Of a stretch of DNA of 64,000 bases, positions 12,401-20,825 are shown piece after piece. The stretch covers positions 9,054,303-9,118,302 of the forward strand of contig CM046870.1 in the NCBI GenBank assembly GCA_025617745.1, in the 5' to 3' direction. Made by a program: the position numbers and the translations under genes. Source of the DNA: Heliocidaris erythrogramma (taxonomy: Eukaryota; Echinodermata; Echinoidea; Camarodonta; Echinometridae). The stretch's first letter is position 1; each line of letters opens with the position of its first letter. Under the pieces are notes generated by a model, which made no database searches, was not told the DNA's origin, and was given only the letters and a program-made list of their open reading frames with translations.

Positions 12401-15400
12401 CAGTTTCACTTTCCCTTTATAATGGTGTGAAATAAGGTCATGTTTAAATACACCAAACTCTTTATAATTTGATATATAATTGCATTGCAATTACGTTCAT
12501 TCATTATAGGACGTCGTCTGCTTAAGCAGGATCGATCCCGAGTGTGACGACATCAAAACATCGCTATATTTCTGGCGAATCCTCGGATATTCCAGATGCT
12601 GATAAGAGCTTTTATTTGTGTTGTTTTTATAATCATCAGATACGCAGTTGACATAAAACTTATACGATTGCCATCTGTAAGCTTCCCAGTTTCTAGTGAT
12701 ACATTAATTGCCATATTTGTGATTTTCTTTGAATAGCTACTTCAAGGACATAGCTCCAAAGCAGCTGAAAGGGGATGTTTTCCCCGGCCTTGAAAATACC
12801 GGTTTTTCTTGTTCTTTCCAACAAAGGTGGCGGCAGTTGGTGGCCGTTTCCCCCCGATTTTTTTCACTTTTATTGCCCATTACCAATATGCATTATTTGC
12901 CAATTACCAGTATGCATGATGGTGATGGCTTCTTGTATAATAGCCCCCGTATTCGCATCCGCTTGGGTGATCATGTCGCTTGCTCCAAATAATGTCTCAC
13001 TAAAAAAACGAGGCGTCATTTTGATTGCGTCGCTACCTGCGCTAATCGAGCCTGTGAAGGCAATCAACTCATACGTCAGTTATGAAAAGTATTCTTTGCA
13101 CTCTCTTAGACCCGATTTACACCAAAGGGACGGCCCGAGGCCGGCCTCGGGCCTCCAATTTAGGCCGGCCCGCGGCCCGCAATTTTTTGCTTTTACACCG
13201 AACATTGGGCCGGCATTTTAAGGCCTCCTTTCCCAAACTCACCGCACGTGTCGCTCTATTGTAAACAAAACATTTTTTTTCTTTCGCGTGCGCGTACGCG
13301 ATTTGTTGTCTTTTCATACTCTCGATCTCCGACTCCGTTTCGTCGATGATGATCTACAAAAATGCAGTCAATTCAGGAACAAAATAAGAAAACTCTTACC
13401 AGCATCAGGAAATTCAAAAAAGGATACAATTATCGTCTGCTCTGATATCTTTATCAAATTTATAATATGTCGGAGGAGGTTAGTTCAATTGAACTTGATG
13501 CTTGCACGCCAGATACTCTTTTATACTTTTGATATACTTTTGTTTGTTGTTCCGTATACGTAACAGTGTCGCATGGTGCGCAAAATTGGGGGCCCGATGC
13601 CTCCTTTCCATTTACACCAAATTTGGGAGGGCCTCGGGCCGGCTTTTCATTTACACCAAGCTTTAGTCCGGCCCAAGGCCGGCCTAAAAGCTTGGTGTAA
13701 ACGATATCACTCTTTCATGGCGCGCAAAAGACCGGACAAGTCACTGACGCAACCATAGTCAGAAATATATCGCATTTTGTGCAACGGGCAGTAGAACTAA
13801 GATTCTTTTTGGGGGGAAAAGCCCCCCCCCCCCCCCCCCTTTGTTGGGAAAAACATGATAAATAAGTAGTTTAGGGGTAAAATATCCCATTTCGACTTCC
13901 CTTCAGTAAATAGTGCTCGTCTACAGTCACCTTCACTCCATCATGTCCATAGTTTTAACTAGTCACATCTGGAGGCAGCGTAGTTTGTAGTCGTCATTTC
14001 GTTTGCGTCAGTGCCTGCGAAAATCGAGCCTTTATAGGCAATAAACCCATACGCCATTTATTCAATGGAATGTTTGCACTGTTCATTTTGCTATCACGTT
14101 TTAAACGATATCACTCTTTTCCTAACGTATTAAAGCAGATGACGCATCGTGCGAGTCGTGCTCAACCCATTGCCTACGGGAACCGGGTGGAAATAAGAGT
14201 TTTCAGTAGTCATCGGGTTAAGAGGGACATCGCACAAAAATCAATGCAAAATGAACAGCCAATACATTGCTTTGATACTGGCGTATGCACTAATTTCCTT
14301 CACCGTCTTGATCAAAATGACGCCTTGCATGCAACTGGCGCTGAAGGCAGGATACACTATATAAAGGCAGTGCCGTATAGATAGAGTCTGGCCAACTCGG
14401 CTCTAGTTGGGTAGCAACGTGGCGCATATTCCTTTGTTAGGTAAGCTTGCAACAAAGGAATATACGCCATGTTGCTACCCAACTGAAACCGAGTTGGCCA
14501 GACTCTCTATATACGGCACTGTATAAAGGTACTCTAGATGCGGATAGAGTACCTACATGAAGAGAATAGCGACAACTCGTGATTTGAACGCAATTTTGTT
14601 TCCTCTGCTATGCAACATTTCTATTCAATTCCGATGAGCACCTGTGTGTTCTCAATAGAAAGAATTCAAACGCCATTTTGTTTCCCGAAAAGTCAGACGT
14701 CTATGTCGCTACTCTCTATATAAAGGTACTCTAGATGCGGAATATCTGGGTTGTCGAGGGTATAATAATTGTTAACGGATTAATCCCATTCAATTCAGAA
14801 GTGAAGACACTTGAAAAACATACTTCATACGTATCCAGTGTGGCAAGTGCTTAACATGCGTGCAATGCAAATGTCACAAAATCATCTTATTTGTTGTACA
14901 CATTCCCTTTTGAAAGAAAAATCTTTTTTTATTTTAAATATGAATATCAGCAATATTTTTCACCTTTGTCGGGAAATTTTTAGGTTTGAGGGCCTGTTTT
15001 CAAGCGTTGTCGTTAAGTGTTAAACACAAAACAAAACAAACGAACAGAGGACCAATTTTCCTGAATGGAAAGTGCTCTGAATCTTCTTAGTAACATCCGG
15101 TCTGACAACCTTACCCCACTAAAAAAAAGCCGAACGATTTTTACTTTAAGGACACCTATAAGCAGATTATGTATACCTCACAAAATCATTTTGTTGTTGT
15201 TGTTGTTGCTGTTGTACAGATCGCTGGCAGTGAGCAATTGGTCTACCGTCAAGCTTGCACAGGGACTACATCTCCTCACGTTACCGCAAACTGCGAGACC
15301 ACTGTACGGCTAGCATTCATGTTGGTAATCCATCTAGATGAAACTAATTTACAGAGCATTCATTTGGCAAGTGTTCAGATCGAATCATGTACAGCTATAA

Positions 15401-15408
15401 ATCTGTGA
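5804..15408 (+). CDS. Secreted cystine-knot growth factor precursor, neurotrophin/Spatzle-like
   Basis: Joined exons 5760-6046 (ATG at 5804), 11347-11547 and 15220-15408 encode about 210 aa, with all junctions in phase 0. Residues 1-23 (MGLPRRLFILTVCVFVVVPS...) form a signal peptide. A CCGCSECPDC cysteine cluster follows, then a pro-region with NRT and NNET glycosylation sites. RRKR at about 120-123 is a furin site. The mature part (about 87 aa) starts STGPIRVCP and contains VTAYDADGNVLQLV, QLVYRQAC and NCETTVRLAFML. These align by eye with the neurotrophin segments A.D..G..V.VL, Q.FFETKC and YCTTTHTFVKAL. It ends VQIESCTAINL, where neurotrophins have IRIDTACVCVL. Only four of the six knot cysteines are present. 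The 5' UTR exon and promoter are not located. An alternative donor at 15334 (TTG|GTAATC) could give another C-terminus. Spatzle-like identity is the main alternative. Confidence 0.6.
6186..6317 (+). repeat. Interspersed repeat family R1, partial copy
   Basis: The blocks GAAATGTCCCCTGAAAAGGA, TTGCTCTCCAAATGTCCTC and GACGAGAATTAGCTGAAA, followed by GTGTGTAGTCCCATATTCAC, recur at 48440-48760, 53336-53600 and 53912-54172. This copy stops where the GTTTGGAGCCAGAAGG element begins. Confidence 0.7.
6318..6660. repeat. Repeats of the GGAGCCAGAAGGGCGTTAAC family
   Basis: GTTTGGAGCCAGAAGGGCTT occurs at 6319. Complementary versions GCGCCCTTCTGGTTCGGAGA and TAACGCCCTTCTGGCTCAGA occur near 6533 and 6593. 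The same word forms both arms of the hairpin at 42426-42513 and appears degenerate near 36050-36105. These are probably termini of a small inverted-repeat element. Confidence 0.55.
7340..7565. repeat. Low-complexity block: C-run, A-rich and (CT)n microsatellites
   Basis: A C-run of about 17 is followed by an A-rich stretch (AATAATAATAAACAACAC) and two (CT)n tracts, at about 7436-7460 and 7484-7503. It lies in intron 1 of the growth-factor gene. Confidence 0.85.
7566..8673. other. Non-coding intronic interval
   Basis: AT-rich sequence without convincing ORFs, TIRs or tandem repeats. The open frame at 8340-8606 is composed of short runs with no recognisable domain, and I do not call it a gene. 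Confidence 0.4.
8674..9186 (-). pseudogene. Tc1-family transposase, 5'-truncated and with internal stop
   Basis: The minus-strand translation carries the C-terminal half of a Tc1/mariner DDE transposase: MACMVWGGISAERKTQLTIV, then NAIFQDDTHRARII, then WPANSPDLNPIEHLWDQLGR. The second catalytic Asp (in QDD) and the final Glu (in NPIEHLW) are present. Their spacing is 32 residues rather than the usual 34, because two residues after QDD are missing. A TAG at 8760-8758 interrupts the frame. Beyond it the same frame continues QRITRLVTSMRRRCQAVV to a TGA at 8676-8674, the expected Tc1 C-terminus. The N-terminal DNA-binding half and first Asp are absent. It is an inactive remnant in intron 1 of the growth-factor gene. 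Confidence 0.88.
9390..9433. repeat. (AT)n microsatellite
   Basis: An uninterrupted alternating AT tract of about 44 bp, in an intron of the growth-factor gene. Confidence 0.95.
9519..9690. mobile_element. hAT-type MITE with G-run and C-run arms
   Basis: The terminal inverted repeats are CAAGGCCGTACGCAG at 9519 and its exact complement CTGCGTACGGCCTTG ending at 9690. A perfect 8-bp target duplication, CACTGAAG, lies on each side (9511-9518 and 9691-9698), which is diagnostic of the hAT superfamily. Inside the arms are a G-run of about 16 and a C-run of about 33. There is no coding sequence. Confidence 0.92.
10610..10848. mobile_element. hAT-type MITE
   Basis: The left end is CAGGGGCAGATCCAGGATTT. 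The right end, complemented, reads CAGTGGCGGATTTAGACAAG. The flanking octamers GCTTATAC and ACTTATAT agree at 6 of 8 positions, as expected for an old hAT duplication. The interior has two G-runs (about 10776 and 10809). Related fragments lie at 1691-1935, 32568-32709, 35380-35402 and 63579-63769. Confidence 0.75.
11347..11547 (+). CDS. Growth-factor gene, furin-site exon
   Basis: The acceptor is ...TTCGATCTGAAG|ACC with an upstream CT-rich tract. The exon encodes TALIRQTFSPYVNRTLGRPD and then WNNETESGRRKRSTGPIRVC. It ends CTCGTCCAG|GTAATT in phase 0. It holds the pro-region end, the RRKR cleavage site, the first mature cysteine and the A.DADG.V strand motif. Confidence 0.7.
11812..12743. mobile_element. 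TTAA-type non-autonomous element, copy 1
   Basis: A stretch of about 930 bp is nearly identical, in the same orientation, to 26939-27870, where the ends are intact. Here the termini are eroded: GAAAGTAGAACTTTA on the left, and GAATAGCTACTTC on the right in place of AGTGTTCTACTTTA. It contains a separated internal inverted repeat (CCTGTCTAAGCAGACGATGT near 12026 against CGTCGTCTGCTTAAGCAGG near 12515). No transposase ORF is present. Confidence 0.8.
13113..13702. mobile_element. GC-rich TIR element with GGCCGGCC palindromes
   Basis: The ends read GATTTACACCAAAGGGACGG and, in complement, GTTTACACCAAGCTTTTAGG. The same TTTACACCAA word recurs internally (near 13190, 13611 and 13650), next to clusters of GGCCGGCC, GGGCCGGC and GCCTCGGGCC. 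The element splits a copy of another repeat: CTCTCTTAGA on its left and AACGATATCACTCTTT on its right, the latter also seen uninterrupted at 14102. This is a strong local GC anomaly in an AT-rich intron. Confidence 0.6.
14000..14130. repeat. Interspersed repeat family R2
   Basis: The ordered blocks GCGTCAGTGCCTGCG, ATCGAGCCT, GGCAATAAACCCATACGCC and TTTGCACTG, then CTCTTTTCCTAACG, recur with substitutions at 13020-13110 and 19800-19945. No ends or coding capacity are recognised. Confidence 0.55.
14368..14521. mobile_element. hAT-type hairpin MITE
   Basis: The inverted repeats extend over almost the whole element, from CAGTGCCGTATAGATAGAGT at 14368 to its near-complement ending GGCACTG at 14521. 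The arms include TTGGGTAGCAAC and AAAGGAATAT. A perfect 8-bp duplication TATAAAGG flanks it (14360-14367 and 14522-14529). The host sequence around it resembles the 3' terminus of the neighbouring MITE. Confidence 0.92.
14545..14733. mobile_element. hAT-type MITE (TAGAGTACC family), copy 1
   Basis: The left TIR is TAGAGTACCTACATGAAGAG and the right is CTCTATATAAAGGTACTCTA. The exact 8-bp duplication GATGCGGA occurs at 14537-14544 and 14734-14741. The interior matches the second copy at 18358-18547 (TTCCGATGAGCACCTG, TCTCAATAGAAAGAATTC). Confidence 0.92.
15220..15408 (+). CDS. Growth-factor gene, last coding exon
   Basis: The acceptor tract is a TTG microsatellite (TTGTTGTTGTTGTTGTTGCT) ending GTACAG|ATC. 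The exon encodes IAGSEQLVYRQACTGTT, then NCETTVRLAFML, and ends VQIESCTAINL before TGA 15406-15408. An inverted interspersed repeat starts immediately after the stop. A GT at 15334 could act as a donor. I favour read-through because the terminal residues fit the family C-terminus. Confidence 0.6.
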   Translation: MAGSEQLVYRQACTGTTSPHVTANCETTVRLAFMLVIHLDETNLQSIHLASVQIESCTAINL

Positions 15409-15735
15409 AAAAATCGTGATACGGTTGACAAAAGCACCATTTTTTCACCAAAGCATCTCTGTGGAATACTCTTTCGAAAAAAAAGGTAAGCTCCAAACAA
15501 TTCTGATAACATCAGGGTCATTATTACGTAATCAGCTTATTATGGTGTAGATTACGGTATACATTATTATGATTTAATCAGTTAATGATAAGGTAACGAG
15601 CGTGTTCTTACATCACCACATAATGGTTCTGAGGTTGATGAATTCAATGCAGATGTTAGATTTGTTCTTAGGCCATTGATTTTCATTCTAAGACGTCATT
15701 ATGTAATTAATACAAAGTAATACAAATGAAATTAT
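15409..15735. repeat. Interspersed repeat R3, forward copy
   Basis: The segment is the inverted counterpart of 19140-19445. Matching blocks include TACTCTTTCGAAAAAAAAGG, GGTAAGCTCC, GGTTCTGAGGTTGATGAATT and GACGTCATTATGTAATTA. The shared length is about 300 bp. No terminal repeats were identified. Confidence 0.7.
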
Positions 15736-15853
15736 GTCAAGTTATGGAGAAGATATGCATATCCATAACACGGACGCTGGAGGCACGATCCAAATCTGAC
15801 ACCAGATTTGGAGCTGCCAAATGCCCCGTGTATCCACTACCCTGGAGGGGTAA

Positions 15854-16119
15854 CACTATGAACACGATGACAAAGAGAGCGGACAAAGTACAGCTCCTCA
15901 TTGTACCCTCCGGTATTGCTCTGGTAGAAAAAAAAGAACATCCCTTCATTACTATTATGTAAAATAAGCAGAACGGGTGAATATGCATGTGACACCTGTT
16001 CTACATATTTTTACATAATAGCAATGAAGGGATGTTCTTTTGTCTACCAGGGCAATTGTGGAAGGTACAATGAGGAGCTGTATATTTTGTCCGCTTCTTT
16101 GTTCGCCATGTTCATAGTG
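15854..16119. mobile_element. Long-arm foldback MITE, copy 1
   Basis: The element reads as one long hairpin. CACTATGAACACGATGACAA starts the left arm and CGCCATGTTCATAGTG closes the right. Internal arms such as AAGAACATCCCTTCATTACT are complementary to AGCAATGAAGGGATGTTCTT. A homologous 264-bp copy lies at 22189-22452. It has no ORF of its own. Confidence 0.88.
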
Positions 16120-17690
16120 TAAGGTATCTGACAAATACGCCAGTCATGCATTGTGTTTACTACAAATAGGATGCTACCGTCAACTAGCAAGGATCGTTGG
16201 TACTACCCACCTCCCACTTGAGTAATGTTATTTACCAATTTCAGTGCCGGTGCGATGCCAGGTGGTTGGCTGTTCGCATTAAACAACACATTCCCTCGAC
16301 TATTCGGAACCGTACAACCAATTAGCGCACGCAGCCCGTCCTTGGCTGCAAATCGGGAACGCACGCTAACAGACCAAAGATAGCCAAATGCGATTCAGCG
16401 ATTGGTCTCCATTTGCTGAACAATGCAGCTTGCGCACAAAGCTATGCCGACGACCAATTCTCAATTATGTCCCGGGCCAGAAGCGCAGCGCATTTACGCT
16501 TTCTGGGAGCCGCCTTATTGCCTCTTCAAGCTACCCTGTAACTGGTGACCAGTAGTTCAGAGGTATTTGATGTTTTCAGGTGTACTGATTCAACTAGTTG
16601 TGGATGGGGGATTTATGTTATCCAATGTTCCAATGGTGAACAGGTCATTCACACAATTCGATCAGCATTGAACTGGTTACACATTTCTGATGTAAATTTT
16701 GTTCTCTATTTGCAGGAACTCACATGAAAGAAACTCAGTCCTAGTTTGGATACGAGGCAGTGAGTGTTTTGTTTCTCGTCAGGCTATGGGTATTCAATCC
16801 AATGTAGACAGGAAGCGGGGGATCCCGCTCTGGAGACTTTCATTTGGAAGTGGTCCTTTTTTTTGCCTCGTATCTTCGAATTGAAGAGGGATATTTAAGC
16901 CATTATTTTACTACCCTGCGTGTCTTCTACATCACTCTTTAGGGTTTGGTCCATATGACAGGAGCGTGATGATGAGAAGCATCGTCTGACCAAGGAAGTG
17001 TAATTGGTTACCTTGACACTTGGGCGGGAGGGAGCCTGAAAACTCACAATGGGGTTCTTTGAACATCTCTTGGCTGCATATTTTTGCTACTTTGGCAAAC
17101 GGGAGTGCTTCAGATTCAGAATTGCCATGATTCAAGCAAAGAATTTGTTGCATGCCCTCAGGAAATACAAAAACGACGTGTGTTCCATCTGTTTGATCTA
17201 ATATACCTGTATATCATCAGTGTTCAAGTAGTCTAGGTTTTCAATCGACTCTTGTTTACCGAATTTGGGACAGGACATTTCAACAAACGAAATCTCCTAC
17301 TCATGTATAATGAAGGTTAAATATGGAAGCTTAAGTTGTTCGTTTATTCTCTTTTAGTCATTGCAGAATCTTCAGTAGGTACAACAATGGGTTGGCTGCA
17401 CCGCACACTCACACCCCCCCCCCCCCCCCGTTTGTTTTATGTTATAGTTACGCAATTACGTTTTGTAAAGGGAACCTTATTTACAAGGTTTCCTCCCCAT
17501 CGCTGCTTGTAGTTCGTCTATATATATATATACATGTATATGTGCTCTTAAATAGTTTTTTTCACTTATTTGGAGATTATTAATGGAGATCTTCATTTGT
17601 TCAATTATTTCATATGTATACTTTTGATGCAGTTGATGTGGAAATAAAACCTAAATGAAATGAAATAATCGACATTCATACAGGTGACGG
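16120..17690. other. Non-coding interval with two unassigned 3' splice-site-like tracts
   Basis: Relatively GC-rich sequence (16230-16520) has no open frame of note. TTTTCAG at 16571-16577 and TTCTCTATTTGCAG at 16701-16714 look like acceptors followed by open frames containing CGWGIYVIQC and VLVWIRGSECFVSRQ. Their phases do not join to the exon ending at 15333. A C-run lies at about 17407-17430. Confidence 0.3.
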
Positions 17691-17699
17691 AGAGCAGAC

Positions 17700-18285
17700 A
17701 TCTTGAAGGTGTATGTTCCATCTTCAATGGCAAACACGATGTGAAACACCAACTATACAAAATGCTCTGGCGTGTGCCCGTTCTCTCTCCATGTTCAGTT
17801 AAATACCATTTTGCCGAATATTACGACGCCTGTTTCTTTAGTGCGTCAAGCAATTAAGGTGGTGTTTGCTTCCAGAGCAATCAGTTCACCTCCAGATATT
17901 TTTATAAGAGTTGCTCGTCCCGTTTGTCAGTTGCCATCTTCCAGAGAGATTGATCGGCACAAAACGTTGTAAAGTTGTGTAATTTTCTGGCGCCCGTGAT
18001 TTCACGGAAGATGTAAACATATTTGGCATTAATATCAAACGATGGGTGCCTTTTTGACCGACGCATCTTTAGAGACTGGGCTTCATGAATTCTTTACATC
18101 ATCTGTTGCCTAGTGAGTTTGGAGTTGTTGAACTGCCATGAGGCATTGTTTTCTACAAAGGTTTCGGCTGTTCCTTCGGTTTCATAGTTTACAATAACTG
18201 GCAAAGCATTCAATTTCCTAGACTTTTCGACATTTGCCAAAAATGCAGCATATACCTCTCTGCCGTTATGCTTCAATCCTTTCAT
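17700..18285 (-). pseudogene. Decayed ORF of an invertebrate repeat-associated orphan family
   Basis: The minus strand reads YAAFLANVEKSRKLNALPVI and then ENNASWQFNNSKLTRQQ. After stops and shifts come RSKRHPSFDINAKYVYIF and ISGGELIALEANTTL. The order resembles a family of multicopy proteins in cnidarian and echinoderm genomes, with a W....KFN..KL block followed by an L.AGDL.A.DA.YH block. That comparison is from memory and unverified. At least three in-frame stops show it is dead. Confidence 0.4.
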
Positions 18286-18290
18286 TATAC

Positions 18291-18780
18291 CCGGTTAATC
18301 AATCGCAGATTGTGGACGTTTTTATGCCGCGAGAAGGCACCGTGTTCGTTACCTGATTAGAGTACCTTTATATAGAAGAGTAACGACAACCTGTGATTTG
18401 AACGCCATTTTGTGTCCACTATCACGTAACATTCTATTCAATTCCGATGAGCACCTGGGTGTTCTCAATAGAAAGAATTCGAACGCCATTTTGTGTCCAG
18501 AAAACTCAGCCGTCCATGTCGCTACTCTTCTATATAAAGGTACTCTATACCTGACCATGCCGTTGCCCCGTGGGGTGCAATCTTCGGACAGACTAGTCGC
18601 TGTGCAACAGGCACGTTCCGCCTGAGCTCGAGCTCTCGTGCGAGATTCGGTCGGCTTCGTGCAGTCCGAAATATAATCCCAGTAAACCAACGGACGCGTT
18701 CTACGCACAAACTTTGTGTACGAGTGATTGGGGCTTACGCAATCCTGACTTTCCCCACAGCCGCCTGGTTGCGTATCCCT
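18291..18780. mobile_element. TTAA-type MITE, copy 1, interrupted by a hAT MITE
   Basis: The right end, complemented, is AGGGATACGCAACCAGGCGG, flanked by TTAA at 18781-18784. The left end has decayed. Without the nested MITE and its duplicated octamer the length is about 292 bp, matching the intact copy at 57143-57433 (291 bp, opposite orientation). Shared blocks include GCAGATTGTGGACGTTTT and CTCGTGCGAGATTCGGTCGG. Confidence 0.88.
18358..18547. mobile_element. hAT-type MITE (TAGAGTACC family), copy 2, nested
   Basis: The TIRs TAGAGTACCTTTATATAGAA and TTCTATATAAAGGTACTCTA are perfect complements. Target duplication TACCTGAT (18350-18357) and TACCTGAC (18548-18555) differ at one base. The homologous site in the intact host copy (complement of about 57362-57378) contains TACCTGAT once, confirming the insertion. 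Confidence 0.93.
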
Positions 18781-19139
18781 TTAACATAAACATTCCATCC
18801 AGACAACATTTATCTCTTACTCTCTTTCCTAACCCTCATTTTCCTTTCCCCTCCATATAAATGATAAAATCTACTTTTCATGGTTATACATGATACAACG
18901 GAGTTCCAAATTTAATGAATGGTCGTATTCAATTAATTATAAATTTTAAATGACTACAAATTAAGTCTTAGTAGTGTTTTGAAAATAATCAGATGTTAGA
19001 ATAAGAAGAAAATTGATAATGGCATGGAATTTCTTGACCTTAGAAAACAGACAAGTTGATGTAAACATATACTCACTCGTATTTGAAAGTCTTAAAAACA
19101 TATATTTTGAAACAATGATATGCTTCACATCTTCTCTAT

Positions 19140-19445
19140 AACTTGACATAATTCTGTATGTATTACTTTGTAATAGTTACATGACGTCATAATGACGTCA
19201 TAGAATCAAACTAACGTCTGCATTCAATTCCTCAACCTCAGAATTATATGTTTTAATGTAAAAACACACTCATTACCTTATTCTTAACTGATTAGCCCAT
19301 TTTCTATGTAATTTACACCATACTAAGCTTATTACATAATAATGACGTCATAAATTGACCTTGAAGTCATCAAATATTTTGGAGCTTACCTTTTTTTGAA
19401 AGAGTACACCGTGGAGATTCTATGGTGAAAAAATTACGATCTTGA
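19140..19445. repeat. Interspersed repeat R3, reverse copy
   Basis: The inverted counterpart of 15409-15735, sharing GGAGCTTACCTTTTTTTGAA, AATTCCTCAACCTCAGAAT and TGACGTCATAATGACGTCAT. Confidence 0.7.
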
Positions 19446-19527
19446 CCCATATTTGTCACTATTAAAGGTAGCTCACTATTAGTCAACAATTCTTAAGTTT
19501 TAAGGACATTTGCGTCGATGGTCGGGA

Positions 19528-19739
19528 GGATTCATGCCGGTGCGAACATGAACAAAAGGCCCAACGCTCGCGTTCGAACGCCGAGAAAAGAAAATCGAAC
19601 CGGTTCAATTTTATTTTCTCAGCGTGCGGGTAGATAAATGAGTGAATATGAGCGCATACAGAACGTCTGTGGGGCAACTTCCAACGCGTTCAAACGCGAG
19701 TGTTGGGCCTTTTGTTCATGCTCGCACCAGCATGAATCC
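19528..19739. mobile_element. Foldback MITE with arms of about 54 bp
   Basis: The left arm starts GGATTCATGCCGGTGCGAAC and runs through AACAAAAGGCCCAACGCTCG. The right arm is its near-complement, ending GCTCGCACCAGCATGAATCC. About 100 bp of unrelated sequence separates the arms. No TSD was identified. Confidence 0.85.
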
Positions 19740-19799
19740 TGTTGAATTGCACAATAGTTGGAGTGATCAATGTGGTTCTTATGTCGGCAAATGACGCTT

Positions 19800-19945
19800 C
19801 ATTTGTGACGAGGCGTCACTTCGAGCGTGCCATTACCTGCCCTTACCAAGCCTGTGATGGCAATTAACCCATACGCCAGATATTAAAAGTGTTGGTTGCA
19901 TTGTGTATTTTGCAATCACTTTCAAAACTCTTTCATAACGCGGGG
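19800..19945. repeat. Interspersed repeat family R2, second copy
   Basis: Contains AAGCCTGTGATGGCAATTAA, CCCATACGCCAGATATTAAA and ACTCTTTCATAACGCGG, in the same order as the copies at 13020-13110 and 14000-14130. Confidence 0.5.
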
Positions 19946-20825
19946 AAAACCTTTCAAGTCACTAACGTCAGCAAATGGCGTTTCGTGTAACTTGGGCTTT
20001 CTCTACACTGTTTATTTGCAATAATTTGTGTACGCTGTCATTCTCACATTGCGCGTCCAAGAAGGCGTCAGACGTTGACGCAATCATACGTCAACAAATG
20101 ATGTATCATGTGCAACGTACGAAGTGACATCGTACAAAAAAGGAGATTAAAAGATAAACAGAGCAAACATCACGCTGACTTGTTGGCACATGCACTTATT
20201 GCCTTCATAATGCTTGATGAGCGTAAGATAAGTAATGACGCAATTAAAATGGTGCCTCGTCAATTACTGTTGTTAGGACCTCTTCGGTAACTAGTTAATG
20301 TATCATGAAAGAGTGATTATTGCTTCAAAAGTATAATCAGGCTCAATTTGCGCAGGTACTGACGCAATCGGAACAACGCCTCTTGTGAATCGGGGTTTAT
20401 GAGTCCTTATTGAGCCGTGTCAGCAAATTGAAATATTGAGGTCCTTTGATTTTATCTTCAGCAATATGAAAATCTGAAAACCGCTTTTTAAACCTCGTCG
20501 GGAAATTTTAAAATCGAGAAGCAGTTTTCACCCTTATCATGCAAAATGAACTATCGACGCTCCTAATGTGAGAACTTTCTTTGTATAATAATTTGAAGTA
20601 GAAATGGAATGATCTATTTTGTGTTGTTGTGATCAACGATGATTTCCTTTCTGGAACAAGCCCAAGTTGTTTTCAACAGAAGGATATTACGTTGCCCTAT
20701 CAAACACTTATGTATGGAGATGATTTGGTTCTAGTAAGGCCTGGGTCACACTCGACCGATGACGATAATGATTAAAAGTACACTCTAAAGCTGCCCTAGT
20801 ACTATTAACATCAGCATACTCATAC

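Noticed and set aside
12870..13317. Overlapping short ORFs on both strands
   Set aside because: They lie in repeats and the GGCCGGCC element, with no recognisable domain and no splice context.
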